Source: Gammaproteobacteria bacterium RIFCSPHIGHO2_12_FULL_37_14 (GTDB lineage Bacteria > Pseudomonadota > Gammaproteobacteria > DSM-16500). From it: 64,000 nt of DNA. Shown one piece after another: positions 9,447 to 18,056 of this stretch. The notes under the pieces were generated by a model that was given only the letters and a program-made list of their open reading frames with translations, was not told the DNA's origin and did not search any database. Made by a program: the position numbers and the translations under genes. The first letter of the stretch is position 1. Each line of letters starts with the position of its first letter. The stretch lies in contig MGXV01000020.1 in assembly GCA_001801485.1 (NCBI GenBank), positions 56,689 to 120,688 on the forward strand, given 5' to 3'.

Positions 9447-10627
9447 TAAATAGGTTCTTTTTCATATACATGATTCTCTTCTGGCGCCTTATGCCACACT
9501 GTACTGTTAATATAATCAACATAACTTAGAATAATTCGCGGCACTTTTCTTGATACATCATCAACATTGTAATCTGGAACCATCGCAAAATTTCGCCGCC
9601 CCCTCACATGCTGACTCGTCGCCATATCAATCGCCTGCATAACTCGCTCGGCTTTCAACCCACTCATGAGTATGGTGGCAACATCCATTCCCTCTGGCCG
9701 CTCATGAGCTTGGCGAATCGTAATGGCAGGAAAATCTAAAATACTAGAATCTTCGGTAAGACTGCCACTATCCGAGAGCACACAAAAAGACTCTGATTGC
9801 AATTTTGCATAATCTAAAAATCCAAAGGGTTTTAAAAATTGAATACCCTCATTTATTTCCAATAAAGGGTTAGATGCATGCAATGATTTTAAGCGCATCC
9901 GCGTACGCGGATGCGTAGAAACAATGACCCTTTTATCATAATTTTTAGTAATTGCATTTAAAGCAGTCAATAAATCCACTAAATTTCCTTGTGAATCCAC
10001 GTTTTCCTCACGGTGAGCACTCACAATAAAATAACCGCCTGATGATAAATTTAATTCTTCTAAAATAGTTGATGCCTGAATTCCCGGTTTATAGTAATTA
10101 AACACTTCCCGCATTGACGAACCTACTTTAAAAGTAGTCTCTGGATGCAATCCTTCATCAAGCAAGTAACGCCTAGCATGTTCAGATAAAGTTAGGTTAA
10201 CGTCACTAATATGATCTAATATTTTCCGGTTAATTTCTTCCGGAACACGCTGATCAAAACAACGATTCCCTGCTTCCATGTGAAAAATAGGAATCTTTCG
10301 ACGTTTAGCCGCAATAACAGCAAGGCAGCTATTGGTATCACCATAGACTAGAATGGCATCTGGCTTTTCGATTTCTAATACTTCATCTGTCTTTATAATC
10401 ACCTGGCCAATAGTTTTCGCTGCATTCTCATCGGCTGCTTGCAGAAAATAATCTGGCTTTCGCAGTTCTAAATCACGAAAAAAAATTTCATTTAATTCAT
10501 AATCAAAGTTTTGTCCTGTATGCACCAATATATGATGGGTATACTTTTCAAGCTCAGCGATCACACGACTGAGCTTGATGATTTCAGGACGAGTGCCAAC
10601 AATGGTCATAACTTTTAAACGCTGCAT
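9446..10627 (-). CDS. UDP-N-acetylglucosamine 2-epimerase family, FnlC/WbjD/WecB-like
   Basis: The 393-residue protein has the non-hydrolysing UDP-GlcNAc 2-epimerase pattern: GTRPEIIKLS at the start, HTGQNFDYELNEIFF, VYGDTNSCLA, FHMEAGNRCFDQRVPEEINRKI and SDSGSLTEDSS. It directly follows a reductase of the FnlB type with a one-base gap and a WbuB-like transferase. In E. coli O26 and similar loci, FnlA-FnlB-FnlC build UDP-L-FucNAc, and FnlC does the final 2-epimerisation. The related WbvB/WbvR/WbvD set makes UDP-L-QuiNAc. Which sugar is made here is undecided, and no clear FnlA is present. Confidence 0.87.
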   Translation of the reverse strand: MQRLKVMTIVGTRPEIIKLSRVIAELEKYTHHILVHTGQNFDYELNEIFFRDLELRKPDYFLQAADENAAKTIGQVIIKTDEVLEIEKPDAILVYGDTNSCLAVIAAKRRKIPIFHMEAGNRCFDQRVPEEINRKILDHISDVNLTLSEHARRYLLDEGLHPETTFKVGSSMREVFNYYKPGIQASTILEELNLSSGGYFIVSAHREENVDSQGNLVDLLTALNAITKNYDKRVIVSTHPRTRMRLKSLHASNPLLEINEGIQFLKPFGFLDYAKLQSESFCVLSDSGSLTEDSSILDFPAITIRQAHERPEGMDVATILMSGLKAERVMQAIDMATSQHVRGRRNFAMVPDYNVDDVSRKVPRIILSYVDYINSTVWHKAPEENHVYEKEPI

Positions 10628-10628
10628 C

Positions 10629-11522
10629 CTATATTACCCCCTCGACAATTCTCGATCCATACCGTAGCTGGATCTGTTGAGATAGTTCATTTAACATCAC
10701 CTCCCAACTAGGTGATTGATACCCTGTCGCTTTACGAAAAGCCTCTCCATTCAAACTACGATCACAAACAAAACTGTCATCAGGCTGAATTTGAATATCT
10801 TCACGGCCCAGTTTTTTCGAAAGTATCGCAAGTAGTTCATGCTTATTTATATAATCTGCTGATATATGCCACACGCCCGAAAGGTCTGAGTATTTTGTTA
10901 ATATGAGGTTAACAACACGACTCATTTCTTGGGTAGTTAATCCACTATATATTGCTCGGCGAAACCCTTTAATAGTGCCCCTCTGCGCAAGATACCATTC
11001 AATTAGACTTGCCTTACGCGTTAACTCTAAGCCGATGACCGATGACCGCAAGGTAATACAATGCTTTTCCTTAACCTCCCCCAGATACTTACTTTTCCCA
11101 TAAAAATCTTTTGCATCAGAGTAATCTGCCTCCGTGTAATTTCCTTTCATGCCAGAAAAAATACAATCCGTACTAAAGTGGATCATTCTCGCCGAGATTG
11201 CCTTGCACATCTCAGCCAAGCGGTGGGGGAAAAGGGCATTGATTTCTATATTAGGAATAGCCTCATTGGCTATTTGACGTTGTTTGATCACCCCAACTGC
11301 GTTAATAACAACGTCGGGTTTAAAACTTGATAAAACTTTTGCTAAATTATCGCCATGACGAATATCCACATCAAAATAGCTATTTTCTGTATTAAATAAG
11401 GGATATCGGCAATAGGCACTAGATGCTTGGCGTAGAGTGACGCATACTTCATGCTTTTTTTGCAAATGCAGTAATAGTTGATGGCCCACCATCCCATCGC
11501 CACCTAGTACTAAAATCCTCAT
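10629..11522 (-). CDS. RmlD-like nucleotide-sugar 4-reductase (FnlB/WbvR type)
   Basis: The 297-residue SDR has MRILVLGGDGMVGHQL at the N-terminus, then NAVGVIKQ, HFSTDCIFSG and DFYGKSKYLGE, so the catalytic YxxxK is intact. RmlD-like reductases of this length act on UDP-4-keto sugars in the L-QuiNAc/L-FucNAc pathways. It lacks the C-terminal cupin of CapF, so the WbvR/FnlB form fits better. It is packed between the WbuB-like gene (one base) and the FnlC-like gene (one base). Confidence 0.82.
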   Translation of the reverse strand: MRILVLGGDGMVGHQLLLHLQKKHEVCVTLRQASSAYCRYPLFNTENSYFDVDIRHGDNLAKVLSSFKPDVVINAVGVIKQRQIANEAIPNIEINALFPHRLAEMCKAISARMIHFSTDCIFSGMKGNYTEADYSDAKDFYGKSKYLGEVKEKHCITLRSSVIGLELTRKASLIEWYLAQRGTIKGFRRAIYSGLTTQEMSRVVNLILTKYSDLSGVWHISADYINKHELLAILSKKLGREDIQIQPDDSFVCDRSLNGEAFRKATGYQSPSWEVMLNELSQQIQLRYGSRIVEGVI

Positions 11523-11523
11523 G

Positions 11524-12747
11524 TCACTTTCTCTCCTTTAACTCTAGCATCCAGTGCTCTAATTTTCCCAATAACATATCACGTTGAAAATGCTCATCAA
11601 AATATTTTTTTCCATTTAACCCCATTTGCATACGAACATCTGGTTTAAGGCTATGCAAATCCATTGCTATTTGTGCTAACGATGCTGGATCGCTACTTTG
11701 AGTAACAACGCCTGCCTTTGATTCTTCAATGATACTTCTCCCTTCCCCATCTAAGGCACCCACAATAGGTTTTGCACAAGCTAGATAAGATTGAATCTTG
11801 GCAGGAACTGTGCAAGAAAAAGCAGGATCTTTTTTTACTGTGACTAATAACGCATCAGCACAAGCAAAAAACCGTGGCATACTTTCTACTGGATGGTGCC
11901 CTAACCAATACACTGTGTCAGTGAGGGCATTACGTATAATTGCGTCCTGCAACCAACTTCGCTTTGAGCCATCCCCCAAAAATATCCATTTAATTTCTTT
12001 ATGCTGTTTCAATAAAATGGCCGACTGTATAATAGTTTCAATATCTTGCGAAACCCCTATGTTTCCCGAAAACAAAATGCGAAATCCTTGAGGCATTAAT
12101 TTTCCCTCTGCCTCACAAAGTGCAGGATCCATAGGCTGATATAATAACTCTGCCGTTTGAGGGAAATAGCGAAGTTTATCTTCAGAGACATTAAATCTTT
12201 TTATAGGATCAAAAAACGATCTGGACGTCGTCAAAATAGTATCGCAATGTGAGTAAATAAAGCGCACTAACTTCTCTAAGCACTTTAAGATTTTTTTCGA
12301 ACGAATTCCATTAACCGCTATCACACTTTCTGGCCATAAATCCTGAACCCAAAAAATAATAGGGACCTTTTTTATTTTCTTAAAAAATATAGCGGGCAAT
12401 CCAACTGTAATAGGTGATGGCTCATAGACGAAAATTACATCAGGACGTTTACACTTTAATACACCGACCATACTAGCAAAAAAAGCAAAAGAGAGATAAT
12501 TCATCGCTAACCCTAGGTTGCTATTTTTTCCCCTGGGAACAAGCGGGGCACGAACAATATTCATTGACCGATAAGTATCATGGTTCTTTTTTAAAAAACC
12601 ATACCCTTTATAATACTCTCCGCCCGGATAGTTTGGCTTACCCGTAAGAACAGTCACCTGATGGCCTCGCTCAGCAAGCCCCTCAGCTAAGTCATTAATT
12701 CGAAAAGATTCAGGCCAAAAATACTGTGAGATAATTAAAATATTCAT
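11524..12747 (-). CDS. GT4 glycosyltransferase, WbuB-like
   Basis: The product is about 407 residues from the ATG at 12747, which gives the usual start MNILIISQYFWPESFRINDL; a TTG further out at 12765 is less likely. It has a GT-B fold with VTVLTGKPNYPGGEY in the N-terminal half. Donor-site motifs follow: LFSGNIGVSQDIE and FLGDGSKR, with a PAKIQSYLACAKPI segment in place of the classic EX7E. WbuB enzymes transfer L-FucNAc and travel with FnlABC, which matches the two genes downstream. Confidence 0.82.
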   Translation of the reverse strand: MNILIISQYFWPESFRINDLAEGLAERGHQVTVLTGKPNYPGGEYYKGYGFLKKNHDTYRSMNIVRAPLVPRGKNSNLGLAMNYLSFAFFASMVGVLKCKRPDVIFVYEPSPITVGLPAIFFKKIKKVPIIFWVQDLWPESVIAVNGIRSKKILKCLEKLVRFIYSHCDTILTTSRSFFDPIKRFNVSEDKLRYFPQTAELLYQPMDPALCEAEGKLMPQGFRILFSGNIGVSQDIETIIQSAILLKQHKEIKWIFLGDGSKRSWLQDAIIRNALTDTVYWLGHHPVESMPRFFACADALLVTVKKDPAFSCTVPAKIQSYLACAKPIVGALDGEGRSIIEESKAGVVTQSSDPASLAQIAMDLHSLKPDVRMQMGLNGKKYFDEHFQRDMLLGKLEHWMLELKERK

Positions 12748-12754
12748 GCGTGCA

Positions 12755-13693
12755 TCATACAACAACCGTACTCACTTCACTTTCAGCCCATTGAAAGTAT
12801 TCTTTTAACCCATTTTGCAAATCAATGGATGGGCAATAACCAAACGCTTTTTGCGCTGCGCTAATATTTGCCAGACTATCCCTCACATCGCCAGGCCTCG
12901 GTGGTTTCAATTCTATGGCGGGTTTAATACCAGAAACTGTGGCTAGCTTAGCAATGAGCCGATTAATTGTAATATGTGTTCCACTGGCAATATTAAAGAC
13001 CCCACTCAAGCCAGTAGCATAAGCGGATTTTATATTTGCTTGAATTACATCATGTACATTCACAAAGTCACGTGTTTGATCGCCGTCGCCATACACATGC
13101 AACGGCTCTCCTCGCAACATTCTAAACATAAAAATGGGAATGACATTCCCATAAGCATCAAAACTCTGACGAGGTCCATATACGTTAAAATAACGCAAGC
13201 AAACAGCTTCAATATCATAGAGATCCGCATATGCCAGAGCTATTTTTTCAGCATATAGCTTTGAACATGCATAAGGTGTTCGTGGTTCAACTGCATGATC
13301 TTCGTCAATAGGTAATGTCTTTAATTCACCAAATATGCCTGCAGAAGAAGAAATAATAATTTTTCTGACATGATACTTACGGGCCGCCTCGAGAATATTT
13401 AATGTTCCCATCACATTGATATCTGCATCTGCAAAAGGATCCTCAATTGAACGCTTGCTCCCAACAGAAGCAGCAAGGTGGTAGATTACATCTACCCCCT
13501 GTACCGCCTTTTCTACCGAAGCAGAATCACGTATATCACCTTGAACAAAATTAACATCAGACATGGGTGGAAGGTTGTTTTTAAACCCGGAGGAGAAATT
13601 ATCGATAATGCTAACCTCTTCACCATTCGCTAATAGCGTTTTAACTAAATTTGATCCGATAAAACCAGCCCCGCCCGTAACAAGCACCTTCAT
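12755..13693 (-). CDS. NAD-dependent sugar epimerase (UDP-GlcNAc/glucose 4-epimerase family)
   Basis: The 312-residue extended SDR has VTGGAGFIGSNLV, HLAASVGSKRSIEDP, ISSSAGIFGE, the catalytic TPYACSKLYAEK (YxxxK) and RYFNVYGPRQ. The C-terminus has the GDGDQTRDFVNVHDV substrate loop. The family includes GalE-, Gne- and WbpP-like 4-epimerases, and the exact nucleotide sugar cannot be fixed. It leads a four-gene minus operon with the WbuB-, FnlB- and FnlC-like genes. Its leader holds a short inverted repeat. Confidence 0.85.
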   Translation of the reverse strand: MKVLVTGGAGFIGSNLVKTLLANGEEVSIIDNFSSGFKNNLPPMSDVNFVQGDIRDSASVEKAVQGVDVIYHLAASVGSKRSIEDPFADADINVMGTLNILEAARKYHVRKIIISSSAGIFGELKTLPIDEDHAVEPRTPYACSKLYAEKIALAYADLYDIEAVCLRYFNVYGPRQSFDAYGNVIPIFMFRMLRGEPLHVYGDGDQTRDFVNVHDVIQANIKSAYATGLSGVFNIASGTHITINRLIAKLATVSGIKPAIELKPPRPGDVRDSLANISAAQKAFGYCPSIDLQNGLKEYFQWAESEVSTVVV

Positions 13694-13707
13694 TTTAGCT
13701 CTTCCTT

Positions 13708-13722
13708 AACCATCAAATGGTT
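13708..13722. repeat. short inverted repeat in the epimerase leader
   Basis: AACCAT-CAA-ATGGTT forms a perfect 6-bp stem with a 3-base loop, 15-29 bases upstream of the epimerase start codon (minus strand). It could be an operator half-site pair or an mRNA hairpin near the ribosome site. It may also be chance in AT-rich DNA. Confidence 0.3.
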
Positions 13723-13884
13723 CGTAGCTTAAGTGATAAGAGAGTGCAATGTAAATAGCTGTCTTTGTGACCCCAAGCGCAAAGAGAAAGAAGCAAGCCG
13801 ATTTTTTCAGCGCCAAATAAATCAAGCTACCTAACCAAGTAGCAGCATAGTATACTGGGCTTCAGAAAATTGATTGGGATATCT

Positions 13885-14883
13885 ATGCTGCAAAACAACT
13901 TATGGGGCACGGTATTAATTTTTTTTGGCGCTACTTTTTTAACTAGCATAGTACGGCGCTATGTAATGTTAAATAACATGCTAGATATTCCTAATGAGCG
14001 CAGCTCTCATCAGGCACCTACCCCTCGGGGAGGAGGCCTATCCATTGTTATAATATTTACTTTAACATCTGCTTATCTGGCCTTTCAAAACCTTATCCCA
14101 TTAAATCTTTTTTATGCGCTATGTGGTGGAATGATTATTGCTGCTATTGGTTGGATAGATGATGTTACGCCGACTCATCCGCTCTGGCGCGCCATAGTAC
14201 ATACTATCGCTGCACTATGGGCGATATATTGGCTAAATGGCTTCCCTTATTTAAAGTGGGAGCCATTTAGCTATTTTGTTGGTGTACTGACTGTCGTTTG
14301 GTGTGTCAATTTATATAACTTTATGGATGGCATTGATGGATTAGCAGGGGCTCAAGGATTGTTTATTAGCTTAGGGGCAGCATTTGCTTTGAAATGGATA
14401 GGCACGCCAGAATTAAGTATTCTGTGTTTTTTCTTAGCTACCACTATTGCAGGATTTTTAACTTGGAATTGGCCGCCCGCTAAAATTTTCATGGGGGATA
14501 TTGGTAGCGGATATCTTGGATTTGTATTTGCAGTACTAGCAATATCTACAGCCAATATGGGGCTACTGCCCCTGTCATTTTGGTGCGTCATTTCAGCGGT
14601 ATTTTTATGCGATGCTACATTTACGGTCCTATATCGTGCTTACTGCAATAAACCTTGGTATAAGGCACATCGTGAACACGCATATCAACGACTCATACAA
14701 GGAGGAGCTAGCCACCAAGCAGTAACCCTGAGTATTTTATTCGTAAATATATTTATTTTATTTCCCACAGCGTATGCCATACTCTCGTACCCTCAATGGA
14801 GAATAGAGATCGTGAGCATTGGATTTTTCGGAATTTTTGCCTTATGGACTGCGATTGTAAAAATGAACGCATGCAAACAATGA
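13885..14883 (+). CDS. polyprenyl-phosphate N-acetylhexosamine-1-phosphate transferase (WecA/WbpL family)
   Basis: The protein is about 332 residues from the ATG at 13885, preceded by GGGAT; an in-frame TTG at 13870 is less likely. It is strongly hydrophobic with about ten helices. Family motifs are present: IPNERSSHQAPTPRGGG, the Asp pair in GWIDDV, NLYNFMDGIDG, FMGDIGSGYLGF and the C-terminal HREHAYQ. It would start the repeat by moving a HexNAc-1-phosphate (GlcNAc, QuiNAc or FucNAc type) onto undecaprenyl phosphate. It is the only initiating transferase in the window. Confidence 0.92.
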   Translation: MLQNNLWGTVLIFFGATFLTSIVRRYVMLNNMLDIPNERSSHQAPTPRGGGLSIVIIFTLTSAYLAFQNLIPLNLFYALCGGMIIAAIGWIDDVTPTHPLWRAIVHTIAALWAIYWLNGFPYLKWEPFSYFVGVLTVVWCVNLYNFMDGIDGLAGAQGLFISLGAAFALKWIGTPELSILCFFLATTIAGFLTWNWPPAKIFMGDIGSGYLGFVFAVLAISTANMGLLPLSFWCVISAVFLCDATFTVLYRAYCNKPWYKAHREHAYQRLIQGGASHQAVTLSILFVNIFILFPTAYAILSYPQWRIEIVSIGFFGIFALWTAIVKMNACKQ

Positions 14884-14884
14884 T

Positions 14885-16717
14885 TCAGACAGCCACATCA
14901 CGATCTAATACTATTTTCTCACGATTATTAGAGAAACCGAGCAAAAGATTCCTCCACTCCTTTAGCCAACCAGGCGATGTTCTCGCAAAGCTTTCACAAT
15001 ATGATTTACGAGCAGACTGAACCGGCTCGCTATACCACCAGGCCCATGGGTCATCAACGATCTTATTAAGCATTTTCGCCGCGGGTTTTGGAGAGTCATA
15101 GAAAATACCCACTTGGCGCAGCACATTGAAGCATGGCTCTGCCATTTTTGGAACTTTCCACAATATTTTATTCCAAAAAAGTATTGTAGGAATATTAAAT
15201 GCCATGGCATATGTAAATGTCGTATTTGCATTATCACCTATAAATATTCTGGCAGAACATAACTGATCAAAAAAAGAAGAATGATGGTTTGGCAAAGAGA
15301 CATTTAGGCCAGGAAAATTCTTTTTGTAGTAGTAATAATGAGGCGAACCAGGATAAAGCCGCATCTCAATCTGCTGCAAAAAACCAGCCCTTAATGCCTC
15401 ATAAAATTGAATCTGGCCGTCAGCATACACTTGCTGTGCATGCCCAGTAAAGCATTCTCGATAAGAGGAATAAGTTGAAAAGCGAGTTGTCACCCATAGA
15501 ATTTTATTTTTTTCTGTTTTTTGTAACTTTCTTTTTAATTTCATTTCAGATGAACTAATTCTCGTCGATGAAGCAGGTACCACATTTCCTTCGTACTTCC
15601 ACCCCCAAGAAATATGTTTGTCAGATAGCTTAGAATCTAATCCATCCAAGCAAAATTTATCAAAATCAGTTCCCCCGCCATGTTGAACTGTAACTAATAA
15701 GGCTCCATTTTCCACCTCATTTGCCGCCCAAAATTGCAATAAGTCATCTCCTAACCAAGCCGCCACAACAATCACTCCAGGGTGATACGGAAAGCGTTTC
15801 TCACAATTTTTCACTTCCGCGTGATAAGTCTCGATCATATTGACTGGCATGTTAATTTTTAGCGTCTCTAAAACCAACCTCGAGAAATTATCTTCGGCGG
15901 GAAGTTTAGCAATCTGCTCACGAGCAGACAAATCAAACTCCATTTTTATCCATGGCGCAACTAAAGCATTAACTGGAGGAATAACGGGCAAAATCCTAAA
16001 TTTAGACCAAAGAAACAATAAATAGGTATTACTTTGGATAAAGCCGTGGTGATAATTAAATATATCAACAATACTTCTTCCACGCCAACGCACATACCAT
16101 TGAATAATTTTCTGCTTTATTGTTTTTTTGGGGAAGCTATTTTTTGAAAAAATCTCTTTTTGACGCCGTACATCAATATCTCCCATATGACTCTTATATG
16201 ATATAGGTTCTTTAAAGTATATGGATGATAACTGTGTAAATAACTGAAGATTCCAGTGATCGCTCTCAGCAGCAAAATACTCAAACTCTGCCGTATTTCG
16301 CGGTGTCACATAGGAAGTTAACGCCAAGCCAATAGTGCTAATGTCTGGATATAATGCATAGGCTTTTTTTAAATAACAAAATCTATTGTACACGATGATA
16401 ACGTAATGAAGGAGAAATGGCTCCAATACTATCCGCCAATATCTTAGCGTGTGGTTTGTTCCATGAATCTGATTTAACCAAATGGCTATATTGGATAGCA
16501 ATTTCTCGGAAACACAGGCAATGTAGTCATAGGCTGCATCTTTGTCACCATCAGAGAAAGGGCTACGTAAAACTTCTGTGTCCAAATTTTCAATGGTAGC
16601 TTTTTTGGCATGCGATACACACCAGTCTCCCAGAAACAACATGGGCTGCGAAATATCCCAAAATTCTTCGAGTGCTGTTACAGCTAGAAATGTCCTGGTT
16701 TTTTCGGTGACACTCAT
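14885..16717 (-). CDS. LIC12162-type putative surface-polysaccharide transferase
   Basis: The product is 610 residues from the ATG at 16717 (AGGG upstream), giving MSVTEKTRTFLAVTALEEFWD, the usual start of the LIC12162 family first seen in Leptospira. The frame is open to 16795 but the extra part has no family match. The C-terminal half is GT-B-like: VTVQHGGGTDFDK, ISWGWKYEG, RLYPGSPHYY and FIGDNANTTFTYAMAFNIPTILFW. The biochemical activity of the family is not settled; members sit next to nonulosonic-acid genes, which is also true here. It ends one base from the stop of the convergent WecA-like gene. Confidence 0.75.
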   Translation of the reverse strand: MSVTEKTRTFLAVTALEEFWDISQPMLFLGDWCVSHAKKATIENLDTEVLRSPFSDGDKDAAYDYIACVSEKLLSNIAIWLNQIHGTNHTLRYWRIVLEPFLLHYVIIVYNRFCYLKKAYALYPDISTIGLALTSYVTPRNTAEFEYFAAESDHWNLQLFTQLSSIYFKEPISYKSHMGDIDVRRQKEIFSKNSFPKKTIKQKIIQWYVRWRGRSIVDIFNYHHGFIQSNTYLLFLWSKFRILPVIPPVNALVAPWIKMEFDLSAREQIAKLPAEDNFSRLVLETLKINMPVNMIETYHAEVKNCEKRFPYHPGVIVVAAWLGDDLLQFWAANEVENGALLVTVQHGGGTDFDKFCLDGLDSKLSDKHISWGWKYEGNVVPASSTRISSSEMKLKRKLQKTEKNKILWVTTRFSTYSSYRECFTGHAQQVYADGQIQFYEALRAGFLQQIEMRLYPGSPHYYYYKKNFPGLNVSLPNHHSSFFDQLCSARIFIGDNANTTFTYAMAFNIPTILFWNKILWKVPKMAEPCFNVLRQVGIFYDSPKPAAKMLNKIVDDPWAWWYSEPVQSARKSYCESFARTSPGWLKEWRNLLLGFSNNREKIVLDRDVAV

Positions 16718-16944
16718 ATGGAATATCCCTATTGATTTCCAGCTCCTATAAAAAAGAAAGCAGGCTATCCTCACATAATGAAGTCTGCAATTCAAGCCCT
16801 GTTTGATGGCCCAACCAATCCCTAGGTGACTAAAATTAGGTTTATTTTTCTAGTTTTATTGGTAGAATGGCATGGCTTTACTTGTTATTCGAAAATGCTT
16901 CTTTAAATTGAAAACGCATGAAATTTATTTAGAGGAAGAGGCGC

Positions 16945-18045
16945 ATGTCAAGGCCCTTGTATGAAGGAATTTTAAAATACTGTATTAGATGTTGCATGCC
17001 AGAAACAGTAGAGGGTATTTGCTTTGATGAGCGCGGTATTTGTAATGGCTGCAATAGCTCAGAAGAAAAAATGTATATTGATTGGGAGCTAAGGGAGCAA
17101 GCATTATCCAAAAAACTAGCCTATTACAAAGATAAATTCAAACACAGAGCGTATGATTGCATACTACCTGTTTCTGGAGGAAAAGATAGTTTTTTCCAGG
17201 CCTACATTTTGACGAAAAAGTATAAAATGCGCCCCCTTGCGGTTACATTTAGCCATAATTGGTTTACCGAAACCGGAAAAAGAAACCTGCAACGATTATT
17301 AGAAACATTTTATGTTGATCATATTATGTTCACCCCTAATAGAGGGTTAGTAAATAGAATTGCCGCTAGATCTATTGAAGTTATTGGTGATTCTTGTTGG
17401 CATTGTCACGCAGGAGTTGGTTCATTTGTGCTGCAGATTGCATTGAAATTTGAAATACCTTTTATTGTGTGGGGAGAATCCATCGCAGAAGATGGCTGCC
17501 GGTGGAGTTATTTTGAATCCACTAAGAAGGATATTTTTGATGAAGCATATTTTGTTAATGTTTCAGCAAAAAGCAAGGTTGATGATTTTGCTAATGACAA
17601 AATATCTAAGGAAGAGTTAGAGATGTTCCGCCATCCCACCTCTAACCAGTACCAGAACGCTGGCATTGCTGGCTTGCACCTAGGAGATTATTTTTTCTGG
17701 GACGAGGAAAGGCAAGTAGAGTTCATAAAAAAAGAATTTGGATGGGAAGAGGATGTTATTGACGGAACATATAAAAAATACAAAAGCGTTGAATGCCTCA
17801 TGCCTGGATTACATGATTATACAAAATTCATTAAACGCGGCTTTGGCCGAGCAACAGACCATGCTACAAAAGATGTGCGCGCAGGATTGCTAACCCGTCA
17901 AGAGGGATTTGATCTTATCAACGAATATGATAAAGAAAGACCTAAAATAATGGATTATTTTCTGCAGGAAACCGGAATGGACGAAACGGACCTAATAGAA
18001 AAAGTGAAAGCATTAAGAGAGGGCAAGGCAAAAGATTTGCCTTAA
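16945..18045 (+). CDS. pseA: N-acetyl-sugar amidotransferase (PseA/WbpG family)
   Basis: The 366-residue protein starts with a four-cysteine cluster (YCIRCCMPETVEG, GICNGCN). A PP-loop ATP site follows (LPVSGGKDSFFQ near residue 76), then a second cysteine/histidine patch (CWHCHAG). This is the family that turns an acetamido group into an acetamidino group: PseA on pseudaminic acid, or WbpG on ManNAc3NAcA. WbpG works with HisH/HisF-like ammonia-supplying subunits, but none is present here. An amidase gene follows 11 bp downstream instead. The ATG has a strong AGAGGAAGAGG leader. The target sugar is inferred. Confidence 0.88.
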   Translation: MSRPLYEGILKYCIRCCMPETVEGICFDERGICNGCNSSEEKMYIDWELREQALSKKLAYYKDKFKHRAYDCILPVSGGKDSFFQAYILTKKYKMRPLAVTFSHNWFTETGKRNLQRLLETFYVDHIMFTPNRGLVNRIAARSIEVIGDSCWHCHAGVGSFVLQIALKFEIPFIVWGESIAEDGCRWSYFESTKKDIFDEAYFVNVSAKSKVDDFANDKISKEELEMFRHPTSNQYQNAGIAGLHLGDYFFWDEERQVEFIKKEFGWEEDVIDGTYKKYKSVECLMPGLHDYTKFIKRGFGRATDHATKDVRAGLLTRQEGFDLINEYDKERPKIMDYFLQETGMDETDLIEKVKALREGKAKDLP

Positions 18046-18056
18046 GGAATAATGTA

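Noticed and set aside
13820..13835. GGTAGC on the minus strand in the epimerase leader as a third ops element
   Set aside because: Only seven of eleven positions match ops and the second JUMPstart block is absent.
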